This document shows, one piece after another, positions 1 to 10,752 of a DNA stretch of 64,000 nucleotides. Within the stretch, counting starts at the first letter, position 1. Each line of letters starts with the position of its first letter. A program made the position numbers and the translations under genes. The notes beneath the pieces were generated by a model. It worked only from the letters and a program-made list of their open reading frames with translations, was not told where the DNA came from and did no database searches. The stretch comes from Amyelois transitella (taxonomy: Eukaryota > Arthropoda > Insecta > Lepidoptera > Pyralidae), in the NCBI RefSeq assembly GCF_032362555.1, contig NC_083509.1, positions 496,001 to 560,000 of the forward strand. The letters run 5' to 3'.

Positions 1-1271
1 TGGCACAAAATTGTTACTTATTTAATGTATATGCACAGAATCACATTCATAATATCAAAGTAAATGTGACGGTTCAATAAAACTATGCAGGTAAAGGTAT
101 CGAGAAACAATTTAAAAATTTATACGTTTAGGATAAGGCCGACATTTATTGCAATAGTTTTAAGAGAGCGTGGACATCTTTACACAAGATTCAGCAAATA
201 ACCACCTGAGGATAACGAGCAACATGGTAAGCACCGGAGTAGACCAAAGGAGAAGGCTCAGAGGCGCAGAGGAGACCAAGGCGGAACGAAGTCACACAAA
301 TAAGTTACATACTCGCATTTAAGTATATTTTTTCTAAGCTGAGACATCAACCTGGAGTTTGTCCTATCAAGGGGTATATTACTTACCTGTATTTACGCTA
401 CTAGGATCTCCAATTTAGGTGCCAGTTTCAAAACAAATTTAGAGTGTAAAAAAAAAATTAAATAAAAATTTTACATATATTTAGTCAGAATCTGCACGAA
501 AGTCAGGTTTATTAATTTCCCGCATATATGGGCAAATAAGCTTTGGAATCGTCGCGGCCCAGCGTAATTTCCGCGTAATATCCGCGCCGTATCCGCGCCG
601 TATCCGTGCCGTATCCGATATCCGTTCGGTCCCGATTGCACGGAATACGGTGGGATTCGATTATGTTCCGTTTTTCTTTGTTTACTTCAAAGGATCAGTT
701 TTTGAGCGGCTATGCGCCTATAAAGATTTGGTGACGCCTTGAAGATTTTTGAAATTGATATTATTTATCCGACTTCGATTAAAGGCGGGTATTATATCAA
801 ATAACAGGTAAGTATGCACCTTTCTAAGTTTGCTTTCTATTGGGTTTTGGTAGTTAGAAAATTAAGTTTAGCCTTTTTTATAAGTATAGTTAGATTAATT
901 TGATTTAATTGTCATCTATTTTTAGTAGCTTTATCATACTACATAATATTTATAAGTGATATTATCATAGATCGCCAACCACCAAACCGGTATTCAGCAG
1001 TTAAGAACAGTTTAGGTTCAACAGAATTTTAAGTATCTCGGTTGTCATCTTTTTACTATTTACACGTTTATCATTAGGTCAATAAATAATTATACTTTTG
1101 ACATTTAACTAGACCACGCCCGCAGCTTCAATCGCGTAATAGGAAAACCCCGTTTACTGTCGTTCCCGTGAAAATTTCTGGATCCATATTTATCATTTAG
1201 GTTCATGCCAAATTTCTAGACCCAGCGGTTTGGGCAGTGCGTTTTTTGTCACAGTTTACATTTCCGTTACG
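1..1271. other. Gene-less left edge with small GC-rich repeat
   Basis: No coding gene is recognised. Most of the stretch is AT-rich. A GC-rich island near 540-720 contains the short tandem repeat described separately, and a GTAAGT donor-like site follows at about 809, so a non-coding first exon on plus is possible but unsupported. Around 1108-1260 there is a badly decayed relative of the Helitron-like repeats found at 7749 and 59401. Confidence 0.4.
560..626. repeat. Short GC-rich tandem repeat
   Basis: Several diverged copies of a unit close to CGCCGTATCCG stand in a row, in a locally GC-rich island within AT-rich DNA. No gene association is visible. Confidence 0.55.
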
Positions 1272-1504
1272 CATCACGTCTATCAAGGGATATACCCTTG
1301 CGGGGTAGACAGAGCCAAAATACCATGTTTAGCTGTAAGACTTAGAGATGAAATTAAATATGAAAATAGTGACAGGTTGGTAGCCCATCGCTTGCAACAA
1401 GAATAAAAAGAACAAGCTTATAAGCCTTGCCCTTAGTCGCCTTTTACAACATTTATAGAAATGACATGGACTGGTCCCATTCTTAAGTGTTGGGAGCCAC
1501 ACAT
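1272..1504 (-). repeat. TATG-tailed SINE-like element (family S1)
   Basis: Diverged full-length copy in reverse orientation. It runs from the tail side (CACGTCTATC...GGGGTAGACAGAGCC) through GTGACAGGTTG and TAGTCGCCTTTTA to a decayed head GGGAGCCACAC. Confidence 0.7.
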
Positions 1505-1681
1505 AACTGTAAAATTACCGGAATTGCTATTTTGGCCGCAAATTTTAGATACGTACCTCTCAAAGGCCGATATCAAGACCCTAAAACTTAACACAAAATT
1601 GACCCAAAATTTGCTTACGTAAAACTTATACATCACAATTAGCCTCGCCGAAGACCTCCGATATATCACGCAGACAATCGA

Positions 1682-1800
1682 CCACTGTTTACTATAGATA
1701 CGAATAGAGTTGCCAACCTATCGATAATTTGTCTATCGAGAGTCAATAATTCGATCAGCCTATCGATAGTAGATACAGAATAGTAGATTTTGTCTCTGAG
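1682..1800. repeat. Cluster of CTATCGAT-type inverted motifs
   Basis: Repeated ATCGATA/CTATCGA motifs and the string CTGTTTACTATA occur here. Similar strings return at about 2556-2615, partly inverted. They could be remains of the ends of one inserted element, but no clean terminal repeats can be drawn. Confidence 0.3.
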
Positions 1801-1814
1801 TTTGTCAGCGTGGT

Positions 1815-1970
1815 CTTTTCCCTTTTTTTGCAATTAAAAGTAGCCTTTATTCTTCATCAGGGTCAACTCTATCTCTGTACCAAATTTCATCAAAGCGGTT
1901 CAGTAGTTTAAGCGTGAAAGCGTTACAGACAGACAGAGTCTCTTTCGTATTTATAATATAACATAGTACG
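1815..1970 (-). repeat. Helitron-like repeat fragment (family A)
   Basis: It contains the block ACCAAATTTCATC.AAGCGGTTCAGTAGTTT and GCGTGAAAG, shared with the better copies at 7749-7953 and 59401-59624. Both ends are missing. Confidence 0.5.
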
Positions 1971-2097
1971 GAAGTAACTGACATAAAAACCCAAGTGACA
2001 AAATTTGGTATTATAAAAGATCAATGAGCTTTTTGGAACGAGCTATACCATCCATCAATTTTACAGTTAGAATACTAACCGATGCTCTTATGGTGAG

Positions 2098-2315
2098 GGA
2101 AGCCATCGTGAGGAAACCTGCACATTCAGGCAACTGGATGTGTAACCATGATCCATGTAAGGTTTACCTGCAAAGGTTGCGGAGGTCAGATGGGAGTTGC
2201 TTCGTGTAAGAACCTGACTCACCCAATCTAGGATCCATGGTCAAAGGCATACCCCGAGCTCCTCTCCCAAAGTGGTGAGGCACTAAAGCCAGGAGGAAGA
2301 ATACCATCCATCAAT
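2098..2315 (+). repeat. Dispersed repeat family F2
   Basis: Carries GTGAGGAAACCTGCACATTC, a GGTTGCGGAGGTCAGATGGG core, TTCGTGTAAGAACCTGACTC and the end CCAGGAGGAAGAA. The same blocks recur at 9790, 34020, 55590, 60125 and 63040. The AAG-rich 3' end suggests a retroposon. Confidence 0.65.
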
Positions 2316-2335
2316 TTCCGCAAGTCAAGTATCGA

Positions 2336-2553
2336 TGCCGTGTGGTTCCCGGCACCAATACAAAAAAAATAAGACCACTCCATCTCTTTCCCATGGATGT
2401 CGTAAAAGGCGACAAAGGGATAGGCTTATAAAATTGCGATTCTTTTTTAGGCGATGGGCTTGCAACCTGTCACTATTTGGATCTCAATTATAAACTATTG
2501 GCTCTGTCTACCCCGTAACGGATATAGACGTGACTATATGTAGGTATATATGC
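2336..2553 (+). repeat. TATG-tailed SINE-like element (family S1)
   Basis: Nearly complete copy starting TGCCGTGTGGTTCCCGGCAC and ending in the CTCTGTCTACCCCG...TAGACGTGACTATATG tail. It follows directly after the F2 repeat. Confidence 0.8.
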
Positions 2554-2779
2554 AAGTATCGATAGCCTATCTATCGATAGTTCTGCAACACTAACTGTTT
2601 ACTATATACGAGCTAGGGCCCGAATAATTAACGAGGTAAGGACCGGAATTACTAACTTTGAGGTCGGGTCCGCTGTCGAAGGGCATTATAGTTCTACTTT
2701 TACAGGTGCAAAACTATTCCAAGAGGAATTCCGATGATTATATGAAACGGTTATGAAGTATTTTGAAGTTTATTTATAT

Positions 2780-2858
2780 ATATCTCTGTCTACCCCAAAA
2801 GGGATATAGACGTGATTTATAAAGTGACAGGTTGCTAACCCGTCGCTTAAAATAAGAT
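2780..2858 (-). repeat. SINE-like (S1) remnant, left side of the RTE insertion
   Basis: A plus-oriented S1 tail piece (to about 2820) is joined to a minus-oriented middle piece (GTGACAGGTTGCTAACCCGTCG). The minus piece continues at 5948 on the other side of the RTE element. The last 11 bases, TAAAATAAGAT, are repeated at 5948-5958. Confidence 0.7.
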
Positions 2859-5800
2859 ACACACATACATACATACATAAAATCACGCCTCTTTCCCGGA
2901 GGGGTAGGCAGAGACTACCTCTTTCCACTTGCCACGATCTCTGCATACTTCTTTCGCTTCGTCCACATTCATAACTCTCTTCATACAAGCTCGGCGGTTT
3001 CGGGTACTTTTGACCTGACCCTTTACCAGGACGTCCTTAATTTGATCAAGATACGTTCGTCTAGGTCTTCCCACTCCGACCTTTCCCTCCACACTCTCCT
3101 TGTATATCTGCTTAGTCAACCTGCTTTCATTCATCCTCTCCACATGACCGAACCATCTTAACATACCCTTTTCTATTCCTGTAACTACATCTTCTTTCAA
3201 ATCACAACATTCCCTTATCACGCTGTTCCTTATCCTGTCACTCAATTTCACACCCATCATACTCCTTAACGCTCTCATTTCCACTGCATTTATTCTGCTT
3301 TCATGCTTCTTTTGCCATACCCAACTTTCACTCCCATACATTAATGTCGGGACCAACACGCCCCTGTGCACAGCCAGTCGAGCCTTTTTGGATAGTTTCT
3401 GACTGCTCATAAAGGCATGCAAAGCTCCATTCACCATGTTCCCCGCGTTCACTCTCCTTTCAATATCACTATCATACTTGCCATCTGATGTAAACTTTGA
3501 TCCTAGATATACAAACTCTTTCACTTGCTCCACTTTTTCTCCTCCAATCAAAATATTACATGCTGTCATTTCTTTCTCCATTTCAAAAACCAGTGTTTTA
3601 GTTTTACTTACGTTCACTTTCATTCCTTTCTCTTTTAAAGCTTCATGCATACAGTTTACCATCTCCTGTAACTCCTCCGCTGATGACGCCAGTATAACCT
3701 GATCGTCGGCATAGAGCAGACATTTGACGAGTAACTCATTCATCCTTAATCCACTTTTAGACTCTTTCAAATCTGTCAAACAGCTATCCATAAATAGGTT
3801 GAACAGCCACGGTGACGCAACACATCCTTGCCTAACGCCTTTCTCAATCTTAAACCACTCAGTGTGCGCTCCGTTTATCCTGACACAAGCACTCGAATCC
3901 TCATATAAGGATTTCAGTGCTCGTATTAAGAGACTGCTCACCCCATGCATAGAAAGTGCTGACCACAATTCATTCCTCTCAACTCTGTCATAGGCCTTTT
4001 CCAGATCTACGAATGTGCAATAGACTTTTTGACTCTTGGCCAAAAACTTTTCGGCTATGCACCGCAAGGAAAAGACCTGATCAGTACATCCCATTCCCTT
4101 TCGAAATCCCGCTTGAGCATCCCATATTTTGTCATCAGTTTCATTCCTGACTCTATTAATCAATACCTTAGCATACAATTTGCCGACGACGCTAAGCAGG
4201 CTTATACCACGATAATTTTTGCAGTCCAGCTGTGACCCTTTTCCTTTGTAAAGTGGCACGATAACAGCCTTACACCAATCTTTTGGTACTCGGCCGCTTC
4301 TCCAACACAAATTGAAAAGGCAGTACAACTGACTAGCTACTACGCCTTTTCCTGCTTTAAGCATCTCGACCGACACTCTATCACACCCAGCAGCCTTTCC
4401 CGCTTTCATACTCTTAAGTGCTTCCACAATTTCGAACATTTCAATTTCGCCTTCCATCTCATTCTCTTTTTCTTCGCTATAGCAGAAATCTTTCTTATTT
4501 CCTTCCTTTTTTTCAAATAAACTTTCAAAATAGTCCTTCCATATCTTTAGTACACATTCTTCTCCTTTCACAACGCTACCATCCTGGCATCTGATCCTAG
4601 TCAGCTCTCTGGTTATAGTATTTCCTCGGGCTGACCTTACGGATTTCCAGAATACTTTCAGATTTGACTGAAAGTCTTCTGATAGCCTTTTATCAAAATC
4701 CTCTTTATACTCTTCTTTCTTTCTAATCACAGCTTTCTTAACCAAATCTTTCATTTTCTTATATTCCTTACGTGCTTCATTCACATCTTCATCTATAACC
4801 TCTTGCATTCTTAAGTTAGCTTTTGCTGCTAACAAATCCAGCCATGCTTTCTTCTTTAATCGCACAAGTTCTTGCACATCTTTACTCATCCACGCATTTT
4901 TGTGATTTTTTCCTTTCCTTCTTCTACTTACACCACACACTTCAACAGCTACTTTCACAATTCTTTCTTTAAATTCCTTCCATCCATCTTCAATATCGCT
5001 CATTTCATCTAAATCTTCAAATTCATCCTTCAGTCTATTAATATACTTCTTACCTACATCCATATCTTGCAAATTTTCTACTTTTACTCTTTCCAAAGCG
5101 CTGGTTTGCTCCCTTACCCTGTGCCGCCAGCGATTGAAGATACCCCTTATCCGGGATATCACCAGTAAATGGTCCGAGTCAATGCCAGCACCGCGATATG
5201 CACGGGTATCCAGCACTTTGTTCTTCAATCTTTCATCTACAATCACAAAGTCTATCATACTTTTTAAAATACCTTCCACTCTTGTGTAGGTGTGGATCTC
5301 TTTATGTTGAAACATTGAGTTCGACACAAAAAGATCCCACTCTAGACAAATTTCTAATACACTTCTTCCATTATCATTCACCTTTTCGTCACCAAACGCA
5401 CCAAGCACCTTTTCATATCCATCACGCTTTACACCCACCCATCCATTAAAATCACCTAACATAATAATCTTCTCATTTGGCTTGGTAACTTTCAATACTT
5501 CTCTTACACTATTCCAGAACTCCTCGTTTTCGCTTTTTGCTGATGTTGTACCCCTCGAACCCACATCCCAAGGTGCATAAACACCTAGAACGAAGATCCG
5601 AGTGATTCCAACTTTCAGCCTAATCCATAGAAGACGAGGGCTGACACACTCATACTCATTCACGCACTCAGCCATTCGTGCAGAAAGAATTAGACCGACC
5701 CCTTGACAGCCTCGGCTGGTACTGGAAATTCCAGACCAATACGCCGTGTAAGGGCCGTGCTGCGTCGCGTCGCATCCTTTCCGCTTCGTTTCATTCACGC

Positions 5801-5947
5801 ACAACACATCCAAACGTCTTTCATCCATCATCTGGCATACTTCCTCAATCTTATCCTTCATTCCTCCTCTTACATTCATCGTCGCAAAGCGGCTTTCAGC
5901 AGACCGCATACCGCTCCCGCCGGGAACGAGACGTGATGGGGTGCGGA
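2859..5947 (-). mobile_element. RTE-type non-LTR retrotransposon, near full length
   Basis: The whole insertion is flanked by the 11-bp target duplication TAAAATAAGAT (2848-2858 and 5948-5958) and sits in an older SINE-like copy. On the minus strand it has a very short leader, one long ORF, and almost no 3' UTR: the stop codon lies in GGCGTGATTTTATG and is followed by a TATG microsatellite tail. Such tails and minimal UTRs are typical of the RTE clade. The reading frame stays open upstream of the first ATG to the insertion edge, so slight 5' truncation is possible. Confidence 0.85.
2883..5909 (-). CDS. RTE-type endonuclease/reverse transcriptase polyprotein
   Basis: Intact 1008-residue ORF. 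An apurinic-type endonuclease occupies roughly residues 5-255, with NVRGG near 12, the ETK motif at 40-42, VYAPW near 110, LGDFNGW at 151-157 and a SDHLLV motif near 246. A basic linker follows. The reverse transcriptase includes YRGISLLSVVGKLYAKVL, GFRKGMGCTDQ, the VRQGCVASPWLFN block and the catalytic YADD at about 733-736. The C-terminal end has the RWFGHVERM and GRPRRTY motifs usual for arthropod RTE-like proteins. The product nicks target DNA and copies its RNA there. No stop or frameshift breaks the ORF, so this copy could be a live source of the truncated copies elsewhere. RTE is assigned by layout and motifs; a related clade is possible. Confidence 0.88.
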   Translation of the reverse strand: MRSAESRFATMNVRGGMKDKIEEVCQMMDERRLDVLCVNETKRKGCDATQHGPYTAYWSGISSTSRGCQGVGLILSARMAECVNEYECVSPRLLWIRLKVGITRIFVLGVYAPWDVGSRGTTSAKSENEEFWNSVREVLKVTKPNEKIIMLGDFNGWVGVKRDGYEKVLGAFGDEKVNDNGRSVLEICLEWDLFVSNSMFQHKEIHTYTRVEGILKSMIDFVIVDERLKNKVLDTRAYRGAGIDSDHLLVISRIRGIFNRWRHRVREQTSALERVKVENLQDMDVGKKYINRLKDEFEDLDEMSDIEDGWKEFKERIVKVAVEVCGVSRRRKGKNHKNAWMSKDVQELVRLKKKAWLDLLAAKANLRMQEVIDEDVNEARKEYKKMKDLVKKAVIRKKEEYKEDFDKRLSEDFQSNLKVFWKSVRSARGNTITRELTRIRCQDGSVVKGEECVLKIWKDYFESLFEKKEGNKKDFCYSEEKENEMEGEIEMFEIVEALKSMKAGKAAGCDRVSVEMLKAGKGVVASQLYCLFNLCWRSGRVPKDWCKAVIVPLYKGKGSQLDCKNYRGISLLSVVGKLYAKVLINRVRNETDDKIWDAQAGFRKGMGCTDQVFSLRCIAEKFLAKSQKVYCTFVDLEKAYDRVERNELWSALSMHGVSSLLIRALKSLYEDSSACVRINGAHTEWFKIEKGVRQGCVASPWLFNLFMDSCLTDLKESKSGLRMNELLVKCLLYADDQVILASSAEELQEMVNCMHEALKEKGMKVNVSKTKTLVFEMEKEMTACNILIGGEKVEQVKEFVYLGSKFTSDGKYDSDIERRVNAGNMVNGALHAFMSSQKLSKKARLAVHRGVLVPTLMYGSESWVWQKKHESRINAVEMRALRSMMGVKLSDRIRNSVIRECCDLKEDVVTGIEKGMLRWFGHVERMNESRLTKQIYKESVEGKVGVGRPRRTYLDQIKDVLVKGQVKSTRNRRACMKRVMNVDEAKEVCRDRGKWKEVVSAYPSGKEA

Positions 5948-6061
5948 TAAAATAAGATTCCCAAGTTTATAAGCCTATCCCTTAGTCGCCTTTTACGACA
6001 TCAATGGAAAATGAGAAAAAGTGGTCCTATTCTTTTTTCTATTGTGCGGGAATCAAACGGC
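5948..6061 (-). repeat. SINE-like (S1) remnant, right side of the RTE insertion
   Basis: Continues the copy interrupted at 2858: TCCCAAGTTTATAAGCC, CTTAGTCGCCTTTTACGACA, then a decayed head (GGGAATCAAACGGCA). Together the two halves show that the SINE-like element was there first. Confidence 0.75.
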
Positions 6062-6969
6062 AAGTTTAAGTTTTCTTAAAGAAGAAGATCTTTCAAATTT
6101 TACCGAAAATTTAGATGTTTTTCGCTCACACGTTTTTTTTTACTCCACTCCAGCTTTGTAACATCTGGAAGTCCATCACAAATTTTATTTCTAACGTCGT
6201 ACAATTTGATAAAAAATTTTACAAAACGATATATAGTTGCCATTGCCGAAATATTTTTCATAAAATCCAATTCCTATCAAAATTGATTGTTCAATATTTC
6301 GATAATTCTGTATAGTGAAAGTTCACATACCATGTTAAGAGGGCCTTATATCTTTTTTCAGCCGATAGGAACGCCAATCGAGTGGACAGACTATTAATTT
6401 TTATGAGGTTTTAGGAAATAGGCTTACAGGTAAAATGTAATAGGTTCTCGAAGCTGAAATAGATGATATGAAATATTCATGTTAGTTTATTAATTCATGT
6501 TCTTTTCTGACATTAAAAATTCATAATGCCAACATAACTTTTAATAATAACAATAGTATTTTTCTTACATTTTCAGTTTTTTTTTTTACATGGGTAGGTA
6601 CAGATATTGAAAAATTATTGCATAAAGTTCCCTTACTTGGAATTCTATTGAAATATTCATAAAGTTATTGACAATTTCATCCTTTTGCATACCTTAATTT
6701 TTATTTTAAGCAGACGAAGCTGTAGACATTCACAGACATCCTAGATCTTTTCCAAAATCCCTAAGCATGTCAAAGTCAAAAGCTTTAAAAAAAAACAACA
6801 AGCCCTTCGCTCTGTTTCATCCCTAAATTGTTAGGCTTAGTGCCTTCCTAGGCGCTAAGGTTGCACACTCAGCATTTTGCCCCTGGACCTCCTCTCCAGG
6901 CTTGACTCAGTACTTCACCTCGTGGACGGACCGAGTGGATGCCCAAGGATAATAATTCCTCGCGATAAT
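6062..6969. other. AT-rich stretch without recognised gene
   Basis: Open frames are short and low-complexity. Nothing here resembles a known gene or a dated repeat. Confidence 0.5.
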
Positions 6970-7232
6970 TGCCGTGTGGTTTCGGGCACCATTCGAAAAA
7001 AAAGAATAGGACCACTCCATCTCTTTCCCATGGATGTCGTAAAAGGCGACTAAGGGATAGGCTTACAAACTTGATATTCTTTTTTAGGCGATGGGTTAGC
7101 AACCTGTCACTATTTGAATCTCAATTCTATCATTAAGCCAAATAGCTGAACGTGCCCATATAGTCTTTGCAAGACTGTTGGCTCTGTCTACCCCGCAAGG
7201 GATATAGACGTGACCATATGTATATATGTATG
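6970..7232 (+). repeat. TATG-tailed SINE-like element (family S1)
   Basis: Complete copy from TGCCGTGTGGTTTCGGGCAC to the TATATGTATG tail. The inner blocks AGGCGATGGGTTAGCAACC and CTGTTGGCTCTGTCTACCCC are well kept. Confidence 0.85.
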
Positions 7233-7748
7233 AATGCGAAAAGTTCTTTATCCTTAAGTTCTATATCCAGTTTCTAATAAACGCGAGTGTTAAATAAATA
7301 GTTTTTTTTAAAAGACTTCCACAAATCCGCTCGTCCCGAGAAAACTACTGTTATCTCTTCCATACAAACAATGTGCCCAAATATCTAACAGCTTATTATC
7401 TCGGGGACTCCCCCGGCGCTGATAAGATCCGCATTACGTGTGTTTGTTTATTCCGTTTACGCAACAAATTCAATTTGGGAATGAGCGAAAGGCGGGTCGA
7501 ATGTACTATGTCACGAGTGTTCGGGTAAACATTGCGCATACGAGTATATATTTATACTTATATGTATATTTGGGGCCTTAGGTTTGGTTGATAGCGATTG
7601 TGGGACCACAGAATTATTGTATATGCAATATCTTAATTGGAAATATACGTAACATGAACATAATTATACTCGTATATATAAAAAACGGAAAAATTGCAAC
7701 TTATTTTCTGAAGAGAGTTCGTCTAATCGACTAGAAAATATAATAAAA
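7233..7748. other. Intergenic DNA, nothing recognised
   Basis: No gene or named repeat could be supported. Confidence 0.4.
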
Positions 7749-7953
7749 CTAGAGGCCGCCCGCGACTTCGTCCGCATGGAAACCCTATTAATCCCGCGGG
7801 AACTCTGGGATAAAAAGTAGCCTATGTGTTATTCTGGGTCTTCAGCTACCTACATACCAAATTTCATGGTAATCGGTTTAGTAGTTTTTGCGTGAAAGAG
7901 TAATAAACATCCATACATCCATACAAACTTTCGCCTTTATAATAGTAGTAGGA
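7749..7953 (-). mobile_element. Non-autonomous Helitron-like element (family A)
   Basis: Read on minus, it begins TCCTACTAC and ends with a GACGAAGTCGCGGGCGG stretch and CTAG followed by T, matching the 5'-TC and 3'-CTRR ends of Helitrons. The interior matches 59401-59624. It has no coding capacity. Confidence 0.6.
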
Positions 7954-8019
7954 CTAACAAAATAAGTAGTGACTAGTCACTGAAAAAATACCCATTATCT
8001 CTCTCCTTAATTACCTATA

Positions 8020-8215
8020 TAAATACATAGAATCACATCTTTATCCCTTGCGGGGTAGACAGAACCAACAGTCTTGAAAAGACTGAAAAGAATTAAGATT
8101 CAAATACTGACTTCTACTACTACTACTACGGTTGCTAGTCCATCGCCTAAATTAAGAAGTTTTTAAGCACATCCTTTAGTCGACATTTACGACATCAATG
8201 GGAACGAGATGCAAT
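8020..8215 (-). repeat. SINE-like element (family S1), diverged
   Basis: Tail block CTTTATCCCTTGCGGGGTAG, the hairpin region AGTCTTGAAAAGACT and the CCATCGCC block are present; a short run of TAC triplets interrupts the middle. The head is missing. Confidence 0.7.
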
Positions 8216-8794
8216 CACACGTAACTAGATGCGGGGAGCGTAACCAAAAAAAAAGAAGTATGGGAGCTAGGGAAATGGAGGAAAAATATGACATTATTCA
8301 AGGTTAGACGACCGTATAACTAGGCAGTTTGAAGGTACCTAGGTAAGGTTAGTCGCTAACCAAAGAGGCCTTCCGCATTAGGTTTTAGAAGGAGGTACCT
8401 CGCCACTACCTAGATGGTGCTAGCCTTGAATGAAGAACCTAAAGATATGGGTAAATAAAATAATAATGAAAAGAAGGGACTTATCGGTCCAACCACTAAG
8501 TGTGCGGAAATAATGAGACTAAAATAATAGAATAATGATACCTTTCAAAGCCCAAATGCCCATGACGAACCCAAAGCCGCCATTTCACGCGTGAAGTATG
8601 AATTATGGTATGGTTTTGTTTTCGACAACAAAGAGTTAACTTTAACCGTGTTAACCGTTTTGAACTTCAGTCAAGTATAAGTAATTTGGGCACACATTTT
8701 GTTAAACTCACTTTGTAATTAATACACATATACAAAAGTAACTTTGTATGAACAGTACCTTTTCATGGTATGGTTTAATTATGGCAAAACTTAA
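8216..8794. other. Intergenic DNA, nothing recognised
   Basis: No gene is supported. Several GGTACCT-type short motifs occur near 8330-8400 without clear structure. Confidence 0.4.
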
Positions 8795-9066
8795 TCTATA
8801 CCTACTAATATAAAGCTAAAGAGTTTGTTTGCTTGTTTGAAAGCGCTCATCTCAGGAACTACTGCTTCGAATTGAAAAATTATTTTTTACGTTGAATAGA
8901 TCATTTATCGAGGAAGGCTTTAGTGTATATAACATCACGCTGCAACTATAAGAAGCAAATAAATAATGGGAAATGTGAAAAAAACGGAAAAAATTATTCA
9001 TCCTTGAGGGCTTCAATGATGCTCAAAATAACTATTCCACGCGGACGAAGTTGCGGGCACAGCTAG
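8795..9066 (+). mobile_element. Non-autonomous Helitron-like element (family B)
   Basis: Starts TCTATACCTACTAATAT after an A and ends CGCGGACGAAGTTGCGGGC then ACAGCTAG before a T, as expected for insertion between A and T with 5'-TC and 3'-CTRR ends. A small GC-rich hairpin lies just before the 3' end. Two relatives sit in Arv1 introns (23495 and 24153). Confidence 0.68.
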
Positions 9067-9154
9067 TCGATAATAAAATTTTAGGAAAATCAAATTTTGC
9101 GTTGCGATGAAAAATGAAATCACTGCATTAACACAAATCTAATTGCCCTACAGC

Positions 9155-9238
9155 AGAACGTGGCCTTTCCATTTTTGCAAGACTGCTGGCTCTGTCTACC
9201 CCTATAAAGGACAATGCCGTGGCTATGTAAGTATGTTG
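9155..9238 (+). repeat. SINE-like (S1) tail fragment
   Basis: Retains TTGCAAGACTGCTGGCTCTG and the TCTACCCC end, then a decayed tail. Confidence 0.6.
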
Positions 9239-9357
9239 TTAACCATTCGCGATTCTACAGAAAAACAATAGAAACCCGCAGAAACGTACAACCTAACCAA
9301 GTTAAGATTTACGAGTAATAATATAAGAGGTCCCAAACATAAATATAGGAAAAATGA

Positions 9358-9545
9358 GGTGCTGGCTCAACGCGTCCTGTGGTTAATTGTCGAGGGGCCC
9401 GGGTTCGAATCCCGCCGCTGATTTATGTGCTTCCCTTTCCTCGCGATGGTCGACAAGTTTCCTTTGCACCTTTGAGATATATGGGTTAATTTCATTTGCA
9501 TGAAAAAGTCATGGTAATTTGAGGTAAGATGAAAGATATCCATTA
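9358..9545 (+). repeat. tRNA-headed SINE
   Basis: A box-like GGCTCAACGCG and a B box-like GGGTTCGAATCCCG about 45 bp later give an internal RNA polymerase III promoter. A non-tRNA body follows. It cannot fold as a complete tRNA, so it is not called a tRNA gene. Confidence 0.6.
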
Positions 9546-9789
9546 TGTAAGGTTACTTTAAAAAAAAAATCTCTACTCGGCTATTTTACAGTTTCTTCAT
9601 CTTCATGTTTGGAGTCTGAGCCTTTTGACCATAATCCGACTGGTTATGTCAAGTTTTTACACGAGCGACTCCCGTCCGATCTCCAGAGGAACGTAACTCA
9701 TAGGAATCGCGGTAAAAAATTTTTTTGATGATTTTAAACATATCTAATAGACTTCAACAATATATACAATCATCAATATAGTTACGCGG

Positions 9790-9862
9790 TAAAGGTTGTG
9801 GAGATCAGACGGGGATAGCTTCGTGTAAAAACCTGATTTTTCTAACCCAGAATCATGGCAAA
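9790..9862 (+). repeat. Family F2 repeat fragment
   Basis: Contains AAAGGTTGTGGAGATCAGAC and CTTCGTGTAAAAACCTGA, matching the F2 core. Confidence 0.6.
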
Positions 9863-10235
9863 AAGCGCTTATGTAATCCAATTATGGTTTTTCGGAGTAA
9901 AAAATAAATATAATTCATTCTCTCGCAAAATTATTTAAAATTTTGCCTATGGCTCACAAAATCAGCATTTATGCCGGCCATATTTTACACCCCTTTTAAA
10001 TAAATTGTCTTCTGTGCAGAAAAATCAAGTGCGTGCGAGGAGGGCGGGCCATGTTTCATCTCTCCTTTTTTTATTTATCCCACGCACAATATGACTGATA
10101 GATTTATAGCTATGGCGGACAATTCAGAGCCTCTGGATTTATTGGGATCAGGTCGGAAATAATTTCACGTTTCGCGTCATAAATATTTAATAGGCAGACG
10201 GATGATATTTATATTATATTTTGCTGGTAATATTA
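9863..10235. other. Intergenic DNA, nothing recognised
   Basis: No supported gene or repeat. Confidence 0.35.
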
Positions 10236-10345
10236 TGTGGAGACAAGAAGGAGATGAAGAGCGTGAAGAAATAATGAATGTGGATGAAGCGATAGAAATA
10301 AAAGATGTAGTACCTTCCACTCCTTACTTTGCTTGACAGAGGCTT
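10236..10345 (+). repeat. 5'-truncated RTE 3' fragment
   Basis: Matches the last codons of the intact RTE (AATGTGGATGAAGCGA and onward) and ends GGCTTGATTTTATGTA. It is opposite in strand to the intact element. Confidence 0.65.
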
Positions 10346-10631
10346 GATTTTATGTACTTATTTATTTATAATATTAAAAAAAATTATTGCATAAAAAATA
10401 TATAAAAAGGCCAGCTGGCCAATGTATGCATTTAGGTGGAAAAGTAAAGTATTTTACAAGCTTTATTTCCCCGGATTCTTTCGTATTTTATAAGAACCTT
10501 AGCTCTATTCAAAAACGATGTTTTCGAAGATTTATTTATAAATTATCTAAATAATAAAGTAAAGAGGCCGATGAGTGTATATAAAACGGGCGAGATCTGT
10601 TTGGATCGTAAGGAATTGGACTTTTGGATCC

Positions 10632-10752
10632 TTATCAACCTGTCACTATTTGAATCTCAATACCATCAGCAAGCCATTTAGCTGAACGTGATATTTCAGT
10701 CTATGAGACACTGTTGGCCGTGTCTACCCCGTGGTTATATGTAGGTATGTAT
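10632..10752 (+). repeat. SINE-like (S1) 3' half
   Basis: Begins within CAACCTGTCACTATTTGAAT and reaches the TCTACCCCG end and a TATGTAGGTATG tail. Confidence 0.7.

Noticed and set aside
160-320. Short plus frame from an ATG near 224
   Set aside because: About 33 codons with Arg/Glu bias, no homology recognised and no phase-matched neighbour exon.
3436-5950. Eight plus-strand ORFs of 64-90 codons
   Set aside because: Antisense shadows of the RTE ORF on minus.
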